A DNA stretch of 35,949 nt from Candidatus Sabulitectum sp. (GCA_023145935.1 JAGLDB010000002.1:1-35949), one strand, 5' to 3'. Shown: positions 1 through 9,001, numbered from the stretch's first letter. Program-made: numbers and translations. The notes: a model not told the origin generated them from the sequence alone.

Positions 1-274
1 TTTGCTCCAATGATCCCAATCTTCAAGAGGATGCTTACCGGTCAGGGTTAAGTATAATTCTAACGGAGGTGTTGGCATGGGTCAGGATGAGCTGCATCTT
101 CTTCTGAATGCACATTTTTAGTGATTTATGCTGTTTAGCTTGATTTAGAAGACATACAGCTCTTTACTTAACAGGAATGTTTTTGTACAATTAACCATGT
201 GGAAGTGATTCTTTCCATTGGGGTATGGATGGTTTCATTTTTAAATTCGGAGGGATGAAGGGACCGGTGGGTCC
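1..274. other. Left edge: no convincing gene; possible tail and leader
   Basis: No supported gene lies before the first kinase. Frame 3 is open from the window edge to a TGA at 114-116 (38 codons), and frame 1 is open for 16 codons to a TAA at 49-51; either could be the C-terminus of a gene cut by the window, but both are too short to judge. A 14-codon reading frame at 77-121 has a good GGAGG (65-69) eight bases ahead of its ATG, so it could be a leader peptide or a decayed gene start. Nothing further is recognisable except the promoter listed separately. Confidence 0.2.
163..191 (+). promoter_or_regulatory. Candidate sigma-70 promoter of the signalling operon
   Basis: TTTACT (163-168) and TACAAT (186-191) are separated by 17 bases, a good match to the -35/-10 consensus. 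The -10 overlaps a short TTGTACAA palindrome. Transcription would start near 198 and leave a leader of roughly 75 bases before the first kinase gene. Prediction by eye only. Confidence 0.4.
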
Positions 275-3200
275 GTGGGCAAGTTCAGATCGTTGAAGTT
301 CAAGATGACCGTGGTAATATCACTTTGTGTTTTTGTTATAGGCGGAATTCTGATATGGTATTCCGCTGCGTCCAATCGTGGTGCGAGTGTTGCAAACGCA
401 GAAATTGTAGCTGCCGAGACAGCTGAGCGATACTCTCTTGTGGTTGAAAGTGTTCTTAACAGAGCATTTGAAGCATCCCGATTCACAGCTGGCGTACTGT
501 CTAATACTGCCCCACTCTATTCTCCTGCCCCTATGGACAGGCTCAGAGCAAATGTGATGTTACGATCAATTCTGGAAGCAAACACTGAATTCATAGCAGT
601 TTACACACTATGGGAGCCTGATGCTTTTGACGGCATGGACGCTTTGCTGAAAAACACTTCTTCCCATGACAGAACAGGAAGATTCATTCCATACTGGACT
701 TTTGATTCAAACGGAGAGGCTGTAGTAGAACCTCTGGTCGATTATGAAGTAGAGGGGGATGGAGACTACTATCTGATCCCCAAAAGAACAAGACAGCCAT
801 CTGTTGTCGGTCCATACACCTACCGTATTCTCGGAGTTGAAACATTGGTGATCTCTGTTGTTTCTCCTATTATAATCGGTGGGATCTTCGTAGGTATCAC
901 GGGAGTTGATATCGATGCAGCTTTTGCACAGGAGCTGGTTGACTCTGCTGTTTTGTACCATGGGAAAGCCGTTGTGAGCATAGTGAGAGGTGATGGTTCT
1001 TTTCTGGCGGTTACCAATTCTCCTGAACTTGCAGGTGAATCAGACCCGCTGGGGCAGAGTGAGGGTTTTGAACAGGTGGGCAGAGCACTGTTGAGATATG
1101 ATAGTGGCTTTCTGCACTGCTATGTTCCGCTGGAGATTGAAGGTCTGGATCTTGACTGGACAGTATCAATAAGAATTCCCGAAACTGAGATATTCAGGCA
1201 GGGCACAACAGCAATGTGGAGACAAACTGCATTGGGTGTCGTACTGATTTCTTTGATGCTGTTTCTGATCCGTCTTGCTGTAAGTCGTTTATCCGGGCCT
1301 ATAGCCCTTCTGAACAAGAAAGCACTTGAGATTGCCAGGGGAGATTTGTCAGATACCCCCATTGTCACCGCAAATGATGAGATCGGTCTGCTTAATCAGT
1401 CAATCAACGAGGTGATCGATAGAAGCCGGGAGCTTACCGGGGCTGTGGGTGCTGTGGCCACTGGTGATTTTACTGTAGAGGCCAGGGTTCGAAGCGAGAA
1501 AGACGATCTGAGCATTGCAGTTAACTCAATGATCGGTCAGTTAAGGGAAACAACAAGGGATTCCTTTCTGAAGATCAGCTACCTCAATAATGTTCCAACA
1601 CCAGTGTTTGCCATAGATACTGACTTTAATCTGCTTTTTGTTAATGCTACTGCAGCGTCCATGGTGAGAATGAAGCCTGAACAGTGTGTAGGCAGAAAGT
1701 GTCACTCGATCTTTTCAAACACCGATTGCAACACAAGCAAGTGTGCCACCGCCATGGCAATGAGGGATGGATTCAGCTATACCCATAATACTTCAATCAG
1801 TCTTGGGAAAGGGAAATCACTGCCTGTCAGGTATACCGGAGCTCCGCTTTACGATGAAGAGTCATCTGAGCTGACCGGCGGAATTGAATTTGTCATTGAT
1901 ATCAGCAGTGAAGAGGCAATAAGCAGGATGGCCAGCCGGGTGTCTCAGGGAGATTATTCTGTTGAACTGCCGGAAAGATCGGAAAACGATGTTCTTTCTC
2001 AATCATTGAATTCAATGATAAAGACCCTGCAGAAAACCACTGAAGAGAATAAGCGACAGAACTGGCTTCGTGAAGGACAGATGAAGCTGAATGACTTGAT
2101 TCGCGGCGAGAAAGACACCTCGGCAATTGCCGGCGATGTAATTACCCTTCTTGCAGAACTGATCGAAGCTGAAATTGGTGTATTCTATGTTCGGGATGAT
2201 AATGAAACACTGGTACTTACAAGCAGTTATGCCTTCCGTAAAAGAAAGAATGTTGCTAATTCAATCAAAATAGGAGAAGGGCTTGTGGGGCAATGTGCTC
2301 TGGAAAAGAAGCCCATTCTTCTTACTGCTGTTCCTGAAGACTACATCGTGATAAACTCCGGGCTTGGTGAAACAGTCCCTGATAACATCATTGTGCAACC
2401 GGTCATTCATCAGGGCACGGTTACAGCTGTTATTGAGCTTGGTCGATTGGGAGCATTTACAGATGAACAGCTGACTCTTCTGGAATTCATTGCAGAGAAT
2501 GTGGGAATAGCGATCTACGGTTCCAAAGCCAGAGAAAAGGTGAATCTTCTTCTTTCTCAAACTCAGGAGCAGGCAGAAGAACTTCAAACCCAGCAGGAGG
2601 AGCTCAGACAGACCAACGAGGAACTGGAAAATCAGACCCAGGCCCTTGAAGAGGCTTCTGAACGACTTCAAACTCAGCAGGAAGAGCTGAGGCAGACAAA
2701 TGAGGAGTTGGAAGAAAGATCGGAGGAAATGGAAAGACAGAGTACTATTCTTGCAGAAAAGAACACAGAGCTTGAGTCTTCACGGAAGGTTATAGAGGAT
2801 AAGGCAAAGCAGCTTGCAGTCTCGAGCAAATACAAATCCGAATTTCTCGCAAATATGTCTCATGAACTCCGTACTCCATTGAACAGTATGCTGATTCTTT
2901 CTGGTATTCTTGAAACAAACAAGAACAATAATCTTACCGAAAAGCAGGTTGAGTTTGCCAGAACAATACATGCATCGGGTTCTTCCCTTCTCAGTCTGAT
3001 AAACGAAATACTGGATCTGTCAAAGATTGAATCAGGAAAGATGGAACTTGTTATTGAAGATGTCAGCCTTACCCGTTTCCTTGCAGATACCCGGCGACAG
3101 TTTTTGCATCTTGCGGAGAAGAGCGGGCTGGAATACAAATTGTCCATGGACGATAATGTTTCAGAGATCATCTCCACCGACGAACAGAGAATTGGACAGA

Positions 3201-4858
3201 TTTTAAAGAACCTCCTTTCAAATGCATTCAAGTTTACATCTGAAGGTACAATCTCTGTATTGATAAAAAAAGCATCTGAAAATGAAGCCCGAGAGATTGA
3301 AGAGGATCACGCTGTTGCCATTGCTGTTTCAGACACGGGATGTGGTATACCGGAGGATAAATTACAGGTTATTTTTGAGGCATTTCAGCAGGCGGATGGA
3401 ACAACCTCAAGAAAATATGGCGGGACAGGCCTCGGCCTTTCCATCAGCAGGGAACTTGCTGTTCTTCTTGGTGGACGCCTTACCCTTAAAAGCATATCAG
3501 GCCAGGGTAGCACTTTCACACTGCTTCTCCCAGTGAGTTTTTCCGGCAAACACACCGTAATCGCCAGTGCGCCGAAAGTTGATTCCCAGCAGGAAGAGCA
3601 CTTTATACTGCCTGAAAAAGCTTCTGGAATAGTGCTGGAGAAACTACCTCAGGTTGCTGATGACAGAAAAGATATATCTGACAGCGACAGAAAAATGCTT
3701 ATCGTCGAAGATGATGTTGAATTTGCAAGAATTCTTCTGAATCTCTCAAGGGAAAAGGGCTACAAAGTTCTTATCGCCTCTGAAGGCAGTGTTGCCCTGC
3801 AGATGGTGGACCAGTACATGCCCGACGGCATCGTTCTTGATATTGGATTGCCTGGAATGAGTGGGCTTACTGTGTTATCCCGCTTAAAAGAGAATCTTGA
3901 CACAAGGCATATTCCTGTACATGTGATTTCGGGTCATGACAAAGGCTCTGAGGCATTAAAAGGTGGTGCAGTTGGTTTTCTCCGCAAACCTGTGAGCATG
4001 GAGCAAATGAATTCATTGTTTGATCGGGTAAAGAACATGGAAGAAAAGTCAGTTAAAGATCTGCTCATCGTTGAAGATGATGCTGTAATTCTCAAAGCGC
4101 TCACAGAGCTGCTTAAAGATAAAGAAGTAAGGATCTCAGAGGCAGGCAGCGGTGCAGAAGCGTTAAAGCTTTTGAAAGAGTCGGCATTTGACTGCATGAT
4201 CCTGGATTACAGTCTTCCTGATACAACCGCAGAGAAATTGATCGAAGAGATAAGAAAGGATGATTCCATTCCTCACATTCCCACCATCATTCATACAGGT
4301 CGTGAACTTTCCAAGGATACACTTGCTGAATTGGACAAGTACACGGAACGGGTTATCATAAAGGGTGAGAGATCAGCAGAGAGGCTTCTGGATGAAACAA
4401 CTCTATTTCTTCACACCCTGGAGAAGAATCTTCCTGAAAACAAAAGAAAGATGATTCGTGTACTTCATGACAAAGAAGCAATATTCAAGGACAGAACTAT
4501 CCTTGTGGTTGATGATGATATGAGAAATGTTTTCGCCTTGAGCAGCGTTCTGGAGGAAAAAGGATTTAACCTTGTTCATGCCAAGAACGGAGCGGAGAGC
4601 CTGGAGAAACTGGATCAGCAACCGGAGATCGACCTTGTGCTCATGGATATCATGATGCCTGTCATGGATGGATATGAGGCCATGACCAGAATCAGGGCTC
4701 AGGCAAGGTTCAAAGAACTTCCAATGATCGCTCTTACGGCAAAGGCCATGAAAGGTGACAGAGCAAAGTGCATAGAAGCAGGTGCCAGCGATTATCTTGC
4801 AAAGCCTGTAGATATTGGTAAGCTGCTTTCAGCGCTGCGAGTCTGGCTTTACAGATGA
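275..4858 (+). CDS. Membrane hybrid histidine kinase: Cache-HAMP-PAS-GAF-HK-REC3
   Basis: A 1527-residue inner-membrane sensor kinase. Domains in order: transmembrane helix about 12-31; extracytoplasmic double-Cache-like sensor about 40-310; second helix about 316-336; HAMP about 337-390 followed by a second HAMP-like segment; PAS about 435-545 with four cysteines (471, 476, 485, 490); a further HAMP-like segment; GAF about 609-755; a Glu/Gln-rich coiled coil about 757-850 with an exact 16-residue repeat; HisKA with phospho-accepting His863 in an NMSHELRTPLN box; ATPase domain with DTGCGIP and GGTGLGLS boxes; then three receivers with Asp1189, Asp1311 and Asp1458. The second receiver is the most divergent (DYSLPDTT instead of the usual MPxMDG). 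Start is GTG; a GGAGG-like site lies about 20 bases upstream, which is long, so a slightly later start (TTG at 293) is possible. Its stop overlaps the CheR start (ATGA), so it leads a five-gene operon. The ligand is unknown. Confidence 0.92.
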   Translation: MGKFRSLKFKMTVVISLCVFVIGGILIWYSAASNRGASVANAEIVAAETAERYSLVVESVLNRAFEASRFTAGVLSNTAPLYSPAPMDRLRANVMLRSILEANTEFIAVYTLWEPDAFDGMDALLKNTSSHDRTGRFIPYWTFDSNGEAVVEPLVDYEVEGDGDYYLIPKRTRQPSVVGPYTYRILGVETLVISVVSPIIIGGIFVGITGVDIDAAFAQELVDSAVLYHGKAVVSIVRGDGSFLAVTNSPELAGESDPLGQSEGFEQVGRALLRYDSGFLHCYVPLEIEGLDLDWTVSIRIPETEIFRQGTTAMWRQTALGVVLISLMLFLIRLAVSRLSGPIALLNKKALEIARGDLSDTPIVTANDEIGLLNQSINEVIDRSRELTGAVGAVATGDFTVEARVRSEKDDLSIAVNSMIGQLRETTRDSFLKISYLNNVPTPVFAIDTDFNLLFVNATAASMVRMKPEQCVGRKCHSIFSNTDCNTSKCATAMAMRDGFSYTHNTSISLGKGKSLPVRYTGAPLYDEESSELTGGIEFVIDISSEEAISRMASRVSQGDYSVELPERSENDVLSQSLNSMIKTLQKTTEENKRQNWLREGQMKLNDLIRGEKDTSAIAGDVITLLAELIEAEIGVFYVRDDNETLVLTSSYAFRKRKNVANSIKIGEGLVGQCALEKKPILLTAVPEDYIVINSGLGETVPDNIIVQPVIHQGTVTAVIELGRLGAFTDEQLTLLEFIAENVGIAIYGSKAREKVNLLLSQTQEQAEELQTQQEELRQTNEELENQTQALEEASERLQTQQEELRQTNEELEERSEEMERQSTILAEKNTELESSRKVIEDKAKQLAVSSKYKSEFLANMSHELRTPLNSMLILSGILETNKNNNLTEKQVEFARTIHASGSSLLSLINEILDLSKIESGKMELVIEDVSLTRFLADTRRQFLHLAEKSGLEYKLSMDDNVSEIISTDEQRIGQILKNLLSNAFKFTSEGTISVLIKKASENEAREIEEDHAVAIAVSDTGCGIPEDKLQVIFEAFQQADGTTSRKYGGTGLGLSISRELAVLLGGRLTLKSISGQGSTFTLLLPVSFSGKHTVIASAPKVDSQQEEHFILPEKASGIVLEKLPQVADDRKDISDSDRKMLIVEDDVEFARILLNLSREKGYKVLIASEGSVALQMVDQYMPDGIVLDIGLPGMSGLTVLSRLKENLDTRHIPVHVISGHDKGSEALKGGAVGFLRKPVSMEQMNSLFDRVKNMEEKSVKDLLIVEDDAVILKALTELLKDKEVRISEAGSGAEALKLLKESAFDCMILDYSLPDTTAEKLIEEIRKDDSIPHIPTIIHTGRELSKDTLAELDKYTERVIIKGERSAERLLDETTLFLHTLEKNLPENKRKMIRVLHDKEAIFKDRTILVVDDDMRNVFALSSVLEEKGFNLVHAKNGAESLEKLDQQPEIDLVLMDIMMPVMDGYEAMTRIRAQARFKELPMIALTAKAMKGDRAKCIEAGASDYLAKPVDIGKLLSALRVWLYR
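2582..2713 (+). repeat. 84-base-period repeat encoding identical coiled-coil peptides
   Basis: Within the kinase, the peptide LQTQQEELRQTNEELE occurs at residues 770-785 and again at 798-813, exactly 28 residues (four heptads) apart. The two 48-base DNA copies (2582-2629 and 2666-2713) differ at about eight positions by hand count, all synonymous, so the peptide has been held constant while the DNA drifted. It lies between the GAF and HisKA domains. Confidence 0.85.
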
Positions 4859-5691
4859 TCTCCGGTAACGAGGAAAGGGATAACGAGAATCTGGAGATCA
4901 ACCTTCTGATCAGGGCGGTGAAAGAGAAGTACGGCTATGACTTTGCCGGTTACAGCAGAGCTTCTTTAAAAAGGCGCATAAAAAAAGCACTCAGTGAGTC
5001 AGATACAGATAGTATTTCCTCAATGATTCACAGAATAATTTACGAGAAAGAGTATTTCCATAACCTTCTGCTGAACCTTTCTATAAACGTTACTGAGATG
5101 TTTCGCGATCCTGGATTTTTCAGATCCATAAGGGACGAAGTTATTCCGGTCCTTGCTGAATTGGCTTCAATAAGGATCTGGCATGCCGGTTGTTCAACAG
5201 GCGAAGAAGTTTATTCAATGGCAATTCTTCTAAAGGAGGCGGGGATCTACAACAAATGTCAGATCTTTGCCACCGATTTTAACCAGGTTGTTCTGGAGAA
5301 AGCAAAAGAGGGAATTCTTCCAATCGGTAATCTTAAGGAATCTACAAGAAACTATCAGAAGTCTGGCGGAAGAGGCTCTTTTGCTGACTGGTACACCGCA
5401 AGATATGATTTTGCAGTGATGAAGAGTGTTTTAAGAAAGAACATACTGTTTGCAGATCATAATCTTGTTAGCGACGAAGTATTCAGCGAGGTTGATCTGG
5501 TCATGTGCAGGAATGTTCTTATCTATTTTGACAGACCTCTTCAAAACAGGGTATTCAGGCTATTCTCCAACAGCCTGTCCCAAAAAGGTTTTCTTGCTAT
5601 CGGTTCCAAGGAAACCATTCATTACTCCGATATCACTGATGAATTTGAGAAGTTTTTACCGGGACAGAAAATTTTCAGGAAGAAAATATGA
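4855..5691 (+). CDS. cheR: CheR-type protein-glutamate methyltransferase
   Basis: A 278-residue cytoplasmic SAM-dependent methyltransferase of the CheR family, which methylates glutamate side chains on receptor coiled coils. An N-terminal helical CheR_N region (about 12-60) is followed by the family signature NVTEMFRDPGFF (78-89), the SAM-binding loop AGCSTGEEVYS (111-121), an acidic ATDFN strand, and the DLVMCRNVLIYFD box near residues 214-226. Length is normal for a stand-alone CheR. It starts on an ATGA overlap with the kinase and ends on an ATGA overlap with CheB, implying translational coupling. No chemoreceptor, CheA or CheW is nearby, so the natural substrate is probably the kinase coiled coil next door; that is inference. 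Confidence 0.93.
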   Translation: MISGNEERDNENLEINLLIRAVKEKYGYDFAGYSRASLKRRIKKALSESDTDSISSMIHRIIYEKEYFHNLLLNLSINVTEMFRDPGFFRSIRDEVIPVLAELASIRIWHAGCSTGEEVYSMAILLKEAGIYNKCQIFATDFNQVVLEKAKEGILPIGNLKESTRNYQKSGGRGSFADWYTARYDFAVMKSVLRKNILFADHNLVSDEVFSEVDLVMCRNVLIYFDRPLQNRVFRLFSNSLSQKGFLAIGSKETIHYSDITDEFEKFLPGQKIFRKKI

Positions 5692-6278
5692 AAGATAGAC
5701 ATTTCAGCTGTGTTGTTATAGGGGTCTCTGCCGGGGGCTTAAATGCTCTTACAGTGATTGCTCATGGTCTTTCTGCAGATTTCCCGATTCCTGTTGCTGT
5801 GGTACAGCACGAGAAGTCAGATTCAGAAGATCTGCTCGCTGAACTGTTGAATTATAAGACAGATCTGTGTGTGAAAACCGCAGAAGAAAAAGACACTATT
5901 GAGGGCGGAGTAATATACATCTGTCCTGCTAACTATCATCTTCTTATTGAGGAAAACAGAACACTATCACTTTCTGTAGACCCCAGAGTGAATCATGCCA
6001 GACCGTCCATAGATGTTCTGTTTGAAACTGCTGCCGGTGCATACGGGAAAGAGCTGATTGCAGTTATACTCACAGGTGCCAGTTCAGATGGTTCCATTGG
6101 TCTCAGACAGGTCATGGATCATGGTGGTTATGTCATAGTGCAGGACCCTGCAACTGCTTACTCCAGAATTATGCCGGAAGCAGCCATTAAAGCCTGTCGG
6201 TTTCCGGATGAGATTGTTCCCCTTGAAGAAATATCTGCCAGATTAAATCAACTCTGCCGGAAAGGACGCTCCTTGTGA
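5688..6278 (+). CDS. cheB: CheB-type methylesterase domain, no receiver
   Basis: A 196-residue protein that is only the catalytic CheB domain, which hydrolyses receptor glutamyl methyl esters and deamidates glutamines. The Ser-His-Asp triad is visible: Ser14 in GVSAGG, His41 in VVQHEKSD, and Asp134 in LTGASSDGS (usual form LTGMGxDG). The N-terminal receiver that holds the enterobacterial enzyme inactive is absent, so it is probably not controlled by phosphorylation of its own chain; the neighbouring receivers could act in trans. ATGA overlap upstream; its TGA overlaps the GTG start of the next gene. REC-less CheB proteins paired with CheR are known from other hybrid-kinase clusters. Confidence 0.9.
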   Translation: MKDRHFSCVVIGVSAGGLNALTVIAHGLSADFPIPVAVVQHEKSDSEDLLAELLNYKTDLCVKTAEEKDTIEGGVIYICPANYHLLIEENRTLSLSVDPRVNHARPSIDVLFETAAGAYGKELIAVILTGASSDGSIGLRQVMDHGGYVIVQDPATAYSRIMPEAAIKACRFPDEIVPLEEISARLNQLCRKGRSL

Positions 6279-6925
6279 ACAGCGAAATTGTAAGGATTCT
6301 TATTGTTGATGACAGACCCGAGAATCTGCTTGCGCTGGAGAATCTTCTTGATACTCCAGGTTTGATCGTACTTAAGGCAGAATCAGGAGATCAAGCGCTT
6401 TCCATCATGCTCATGCAGGATGTTGCTCTGGTTCTGCTGGATGTGCAGATGCCGGAAATGGACGGGTTTGAAGTAGCAGAACTCATGCGTCTAAACTCCC
6501 GGACAAAAAGTATTCCGATAATCTTTATTACTGCTATCAGCAAGGAACAGAAGTACGTGTTCAAGGGCTACAAGACCGGTGCGGTAGATTATCTTTTCAA
6601 ACCAGTCAATCCTGAGATACTTATGAGTAAAGTGAATGTATTCTGCGATTTGTACAGACAGAGGTTCCTTATTCTCAGTCAGAAGGCCTATATAGAGAAA
6701 CAGAACAGAGAGCTGAAGAAGCAGCTGGATGAGATAAATATTCTGGAGGGCATGCTTCCCATCTGCTCCAACTGCAAGAAAGTCAGAGAGGATGATGGCA
6801 GCTGGAGCTCGCTTGACGATTATGTCCGAAGTCGGTGCGATGTGGAATTCAGCCATAGCCTTTGTACTGATTGTGCAAGAAAACTTTATCCCGAATCGTT
6901 CTCCGGAGAAGACACCAATGGATAG
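6275..6925 (+). CDS. Response regulator with C-terminal Cys-cluster module
   Basis: A 216-residue response regulator. The receiver (about 7-125) has the acidic pair Asp12/Asp13, phospho-acceptor Asp56 in LLDVQMPEMDG, a conserved Thr in FITAIS and Lys109 in FKPV. A short coiled coil (about 135-158) leads to a tail of about 50 residues with CSNC (164-167), Cys188, His194 and CTDC (197-200). This LPICSNCKKVR...YPE module recurs at the end of many response regulators and looks metal-binding, but I know of no assigned function. There is no DNA-binding output domain. Start is GTG overlapping the CheB stop; the end overlaps the next gene by 8 bases. The receiver is closely similar to the first receiver of the downstream kinase. 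Confidence 0.88.
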   Translation: MNSEIVRILIVDDRPENLLALENLLDTPGLIVLKAESGDQALSIMLMQDVALVLLDVQMPEMDGFEVAELMRLNSRTKSIPIIFITAISKEQKYVFKGYKTGAVDYLFKPVNPEILMSKVNVFCDLYRQRFLILSQKAYIEKQNRELKKQLDEINILEGMLPICSNCKKVREDDGSWSSLDDYVRSRCDVEFSHSLCTDCARKLYPESFSGEDTNG

Positions 6926-8963
6926 TGAGAGCAAGGTTAATGTTCTTCTTGTGGATGATAGACCGGAGAATCTTCTTGCTCTAGAGAGCATACTGGAGGA
7001 AATGCCTTTGAATATATTCAAGGCAAATTCGGGGAATGAAGCTCTAGGGCACCTTATTTCCAATGATTTTGCTCTTGTTCTCATGGATGTTCAAATGCCT
7101 GATATGGACGGTTATGAGACCGCTGAACTAATGCGTGGCAGCGAACGAACAAGAGCAATACCAATTATTTTTGTAACAGCTATCAGCAAAAAGGAAAAGA
7201 ACATTTTTCGTGGTTATGAAGCTGGAGCAGTTGATTTTCTTTTTAAGCCGGTTCAACCGGAGATACTAGTAAGCAAAGTAGAAGTATTTACAAGCCTGTA
7301 CCGGCAGAAGTCCATTATTCAGAAGCAGGTGGCTGATTTAACCAATTACAAGGAAAGGCTTGAAGAAGCTGTTGCAGAATCAAAGCAGCTTGCCAGGGAA
7401 GCAGACCAGGCCAACAGAGCAAAAAGTGATTTTCTTGCAAACATGAGCCATGAGATAAGAACTCCTCTTAACGCAATTATTGGCATGGCCGAGTTGCTGG
7501 GGGAAACCCGTCTTTCCAGTGAGCAGAAACAGTATGTTCGTGTTTTTAATTCAGCGGGAGAGAATCTTCTAACACTGATCAATGATATCCTGGATCTGTC
7601 CAAAGTTGAAGCAGGGCATATAGTTCTTGAGCAAACCGAGTTCTCGCTGGAGGCTGTTCTTACAAGTGTCTGTGATACACTTTCTCTTAAAGCTCATGGA
7701 AAGAATCTGGAGTTGAATTCGCGTATTGTTCCGGGTACTATTGTGGGGCGCATAGGTGACCCCACCCGACTTCGCCAGATACTGCTGAATCTTGCCTCTA
7801 ATTCGATTAAATTTACCAGTGCAGGTGAGGTCTCAATGACAGTTTCTACTTTATCTTCAGGAATGCTTCGTTTTGAAGTGTCTGACACTGGAATTGGTAT
7901 TCCACCAGATAAACTCGACCTTATCTTCGAAAGTTTTGAGCAGGCTGATTCTTCAACAACGAGAAAGTTCGGCGGCACAGGCCTGGGTCTTGCAATAAGC
8001 AGAAGACTTGTGGAGCTTATGGGTGGAAGAATCAATGTAGAGAGCACAGAGGGCAGTGGGAGTACATTCAGCTTTGTTATTGAGTTACCAGTTGCAGCTG
8101 ATTACTCGGCAAGCGTAGAGGATAAATGCATTGAAATTAATCTCAAAGATCTTGAGATTCTGATAGTTGATGATAATGCAACTAATCGTTTGATACAGAG
8201 AGAGACTCTTGCCGGCTGGGGCATAAAGGTTACCGAGGCTTCCGATGGAACAACAGCACTTGGCATACTGAAGCGGCGTAAGGAAATGGGCAGCCAGTTC
8301 GATCTGGTTTTGCTGGACGGTCTTATGCCAGGTATGAATGGATTGGAAGTGGTGTCAAAATATCTCAGTGAGGGAGCAACAACACCGTCTTCCATAATGA
8401 TGTTGACATCAACCATGCCACAGGGTTACAGTTCAGAGTGCTTAAGAAAAGGTGTACAGAACTGTCTGCTTAAACCGGTAAGGAGAGATGATCTGAGAAA
8501 GGCAATTGAAGAAGCCATTTCAGACAGGAGTAAAGAAGTGCCTGCTGAAGAAAAGCATAGTCCTGCCCCTGAGGAGAAGACTGAAAGAACGCTGATCAGA
8601 ATCCTTGCGGCTGATGACTCCAGCGACAATCGTTTTCTGCTCACTGCATTTCTGAAGAAATTCCCATGCGATCTTACAATTGTAGAGAACGGTCAGGAAG
8701 CTGTTGATTCCTTTAAAGAGAACGAATATGATATTGTTCTTATGGATATGCAGATGCCGGTGCTTGACGGGTTCGCGGCAACGCGTATCATCCGTGAATG
8801 GGAGGTCGAGAATGGTCATGATGCAACTCCAATCCTTGCCCTTACAGCTTATGCTCTCCCTGAAGAGATAAAGCACTGCACTGATGCGGGCTGTGACAGT
8901 CACATATCAAAACCGGTAAGAAAAAAGAAACTTATACAGGCTATTCAAGACTTTACTGTATAG
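6918..8963 (+). CDS. Cytoplasmic hybrid histidine kinase, REC-HK-REC-REC
   Basis: A 681-residue soluble kinase. Receiver 1 (about 5-125, Asp57), short coiled coil (about 130-165), HisKA with His178 in NMSHEIRTPLN, ATPase domain (about 278-395, with DTGIGIP and GGTGLGLA), receiver 2 (about 410-530, Asp467 in LLDGLMPGMNG, Thr replaced in part of the MLTSTMP strand) and receiver 3 (about 558-680, Asp610 in LMDMQMPVLDG). No membrane segment or input domain other than receiver 1, so it probably takes phosphate-dependent input from an upstream component. I place the start at ATG 6918 because GGAGAAG lies just ahead of it and receiver 1 begins there; an in-frame ATG at 6792 would overlap the previous gene by 134 bases. 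Last gene of the operon. Confidence 0.9.
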   Translation: MDSESKVNVLLVDDRPENLLALESILEEMPLNIFKANSGNEALGHLISNDFALVLMDVQMPDMDGYETAELMRGSERTRAIPIIFVTAISKKEKNIFRGYEAGAVDFLFKPVQPEILVSKVEVFTSLYRQKSIIQKQVADLTNYKERLEEAVAESKQLAREADQANRAKSDFLANMSHEIRTPLNAIIGMAELLGETRLSSEQKQYVRVFNSAGENLLTLINDILDLSKVEAGHIVLEQTEFSLEAVLTSVCDTLSLKAHGKNLELNSRIVPGTIVGRIGDPTRLRQILLNLASNSIKFTSAGEVSMTVSTLSSGMLRFEVSDTGIGIPPDKLDLIFESFEQADSSTTRKFGGTGLGLAISRRLVELMGGRINVESTEGSGSTFSFVIELPVAADYSASVEDKCIEINLKDLEILIVDDNATNRLIQRETLAGWGIKVTEASDGTTALGILKRRKEMGSQFDLVLLDGLMPGMNGLEVVSKYLSEGATTPSSIMMLTSTMPQGYSSECLRKGVQNCLLKPVRRDDLRKAIEEAISDRSKEVPAEEKHSPAPEEKTERTLIRILAADDSSDNRFLLTAFLKKFPCDLTIVENGQEAVDSFKENEYDIVLMDMQMPVLDGFAATRIIREWEVENGHDATPILALTAYALPEEIKHCTDAGCDSHISKPVRKKKLIQAIQDFTV

Positions 8964-9001
8964 CTCAGGAGAGACCGTAAAACTCCCCTTAACTACAGAT
9001 G

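Noticed and set aside
6792..6917. In-frame ATG 42 codons upstream of the second kinase.
   Set aside because: It would overlap the previous gene by 134 bases, adds non-receiver sequence, and ATG 6918 has a good ribosome site and sits right at the receiver start.
8102..8903. Minus-strand frames inside the second kinase and similar long open antisense frames in the other kinase genes.
   Set aside because: They are shadows of strongly conserved plus-strand domains, have no family similarity or ribosome sites.
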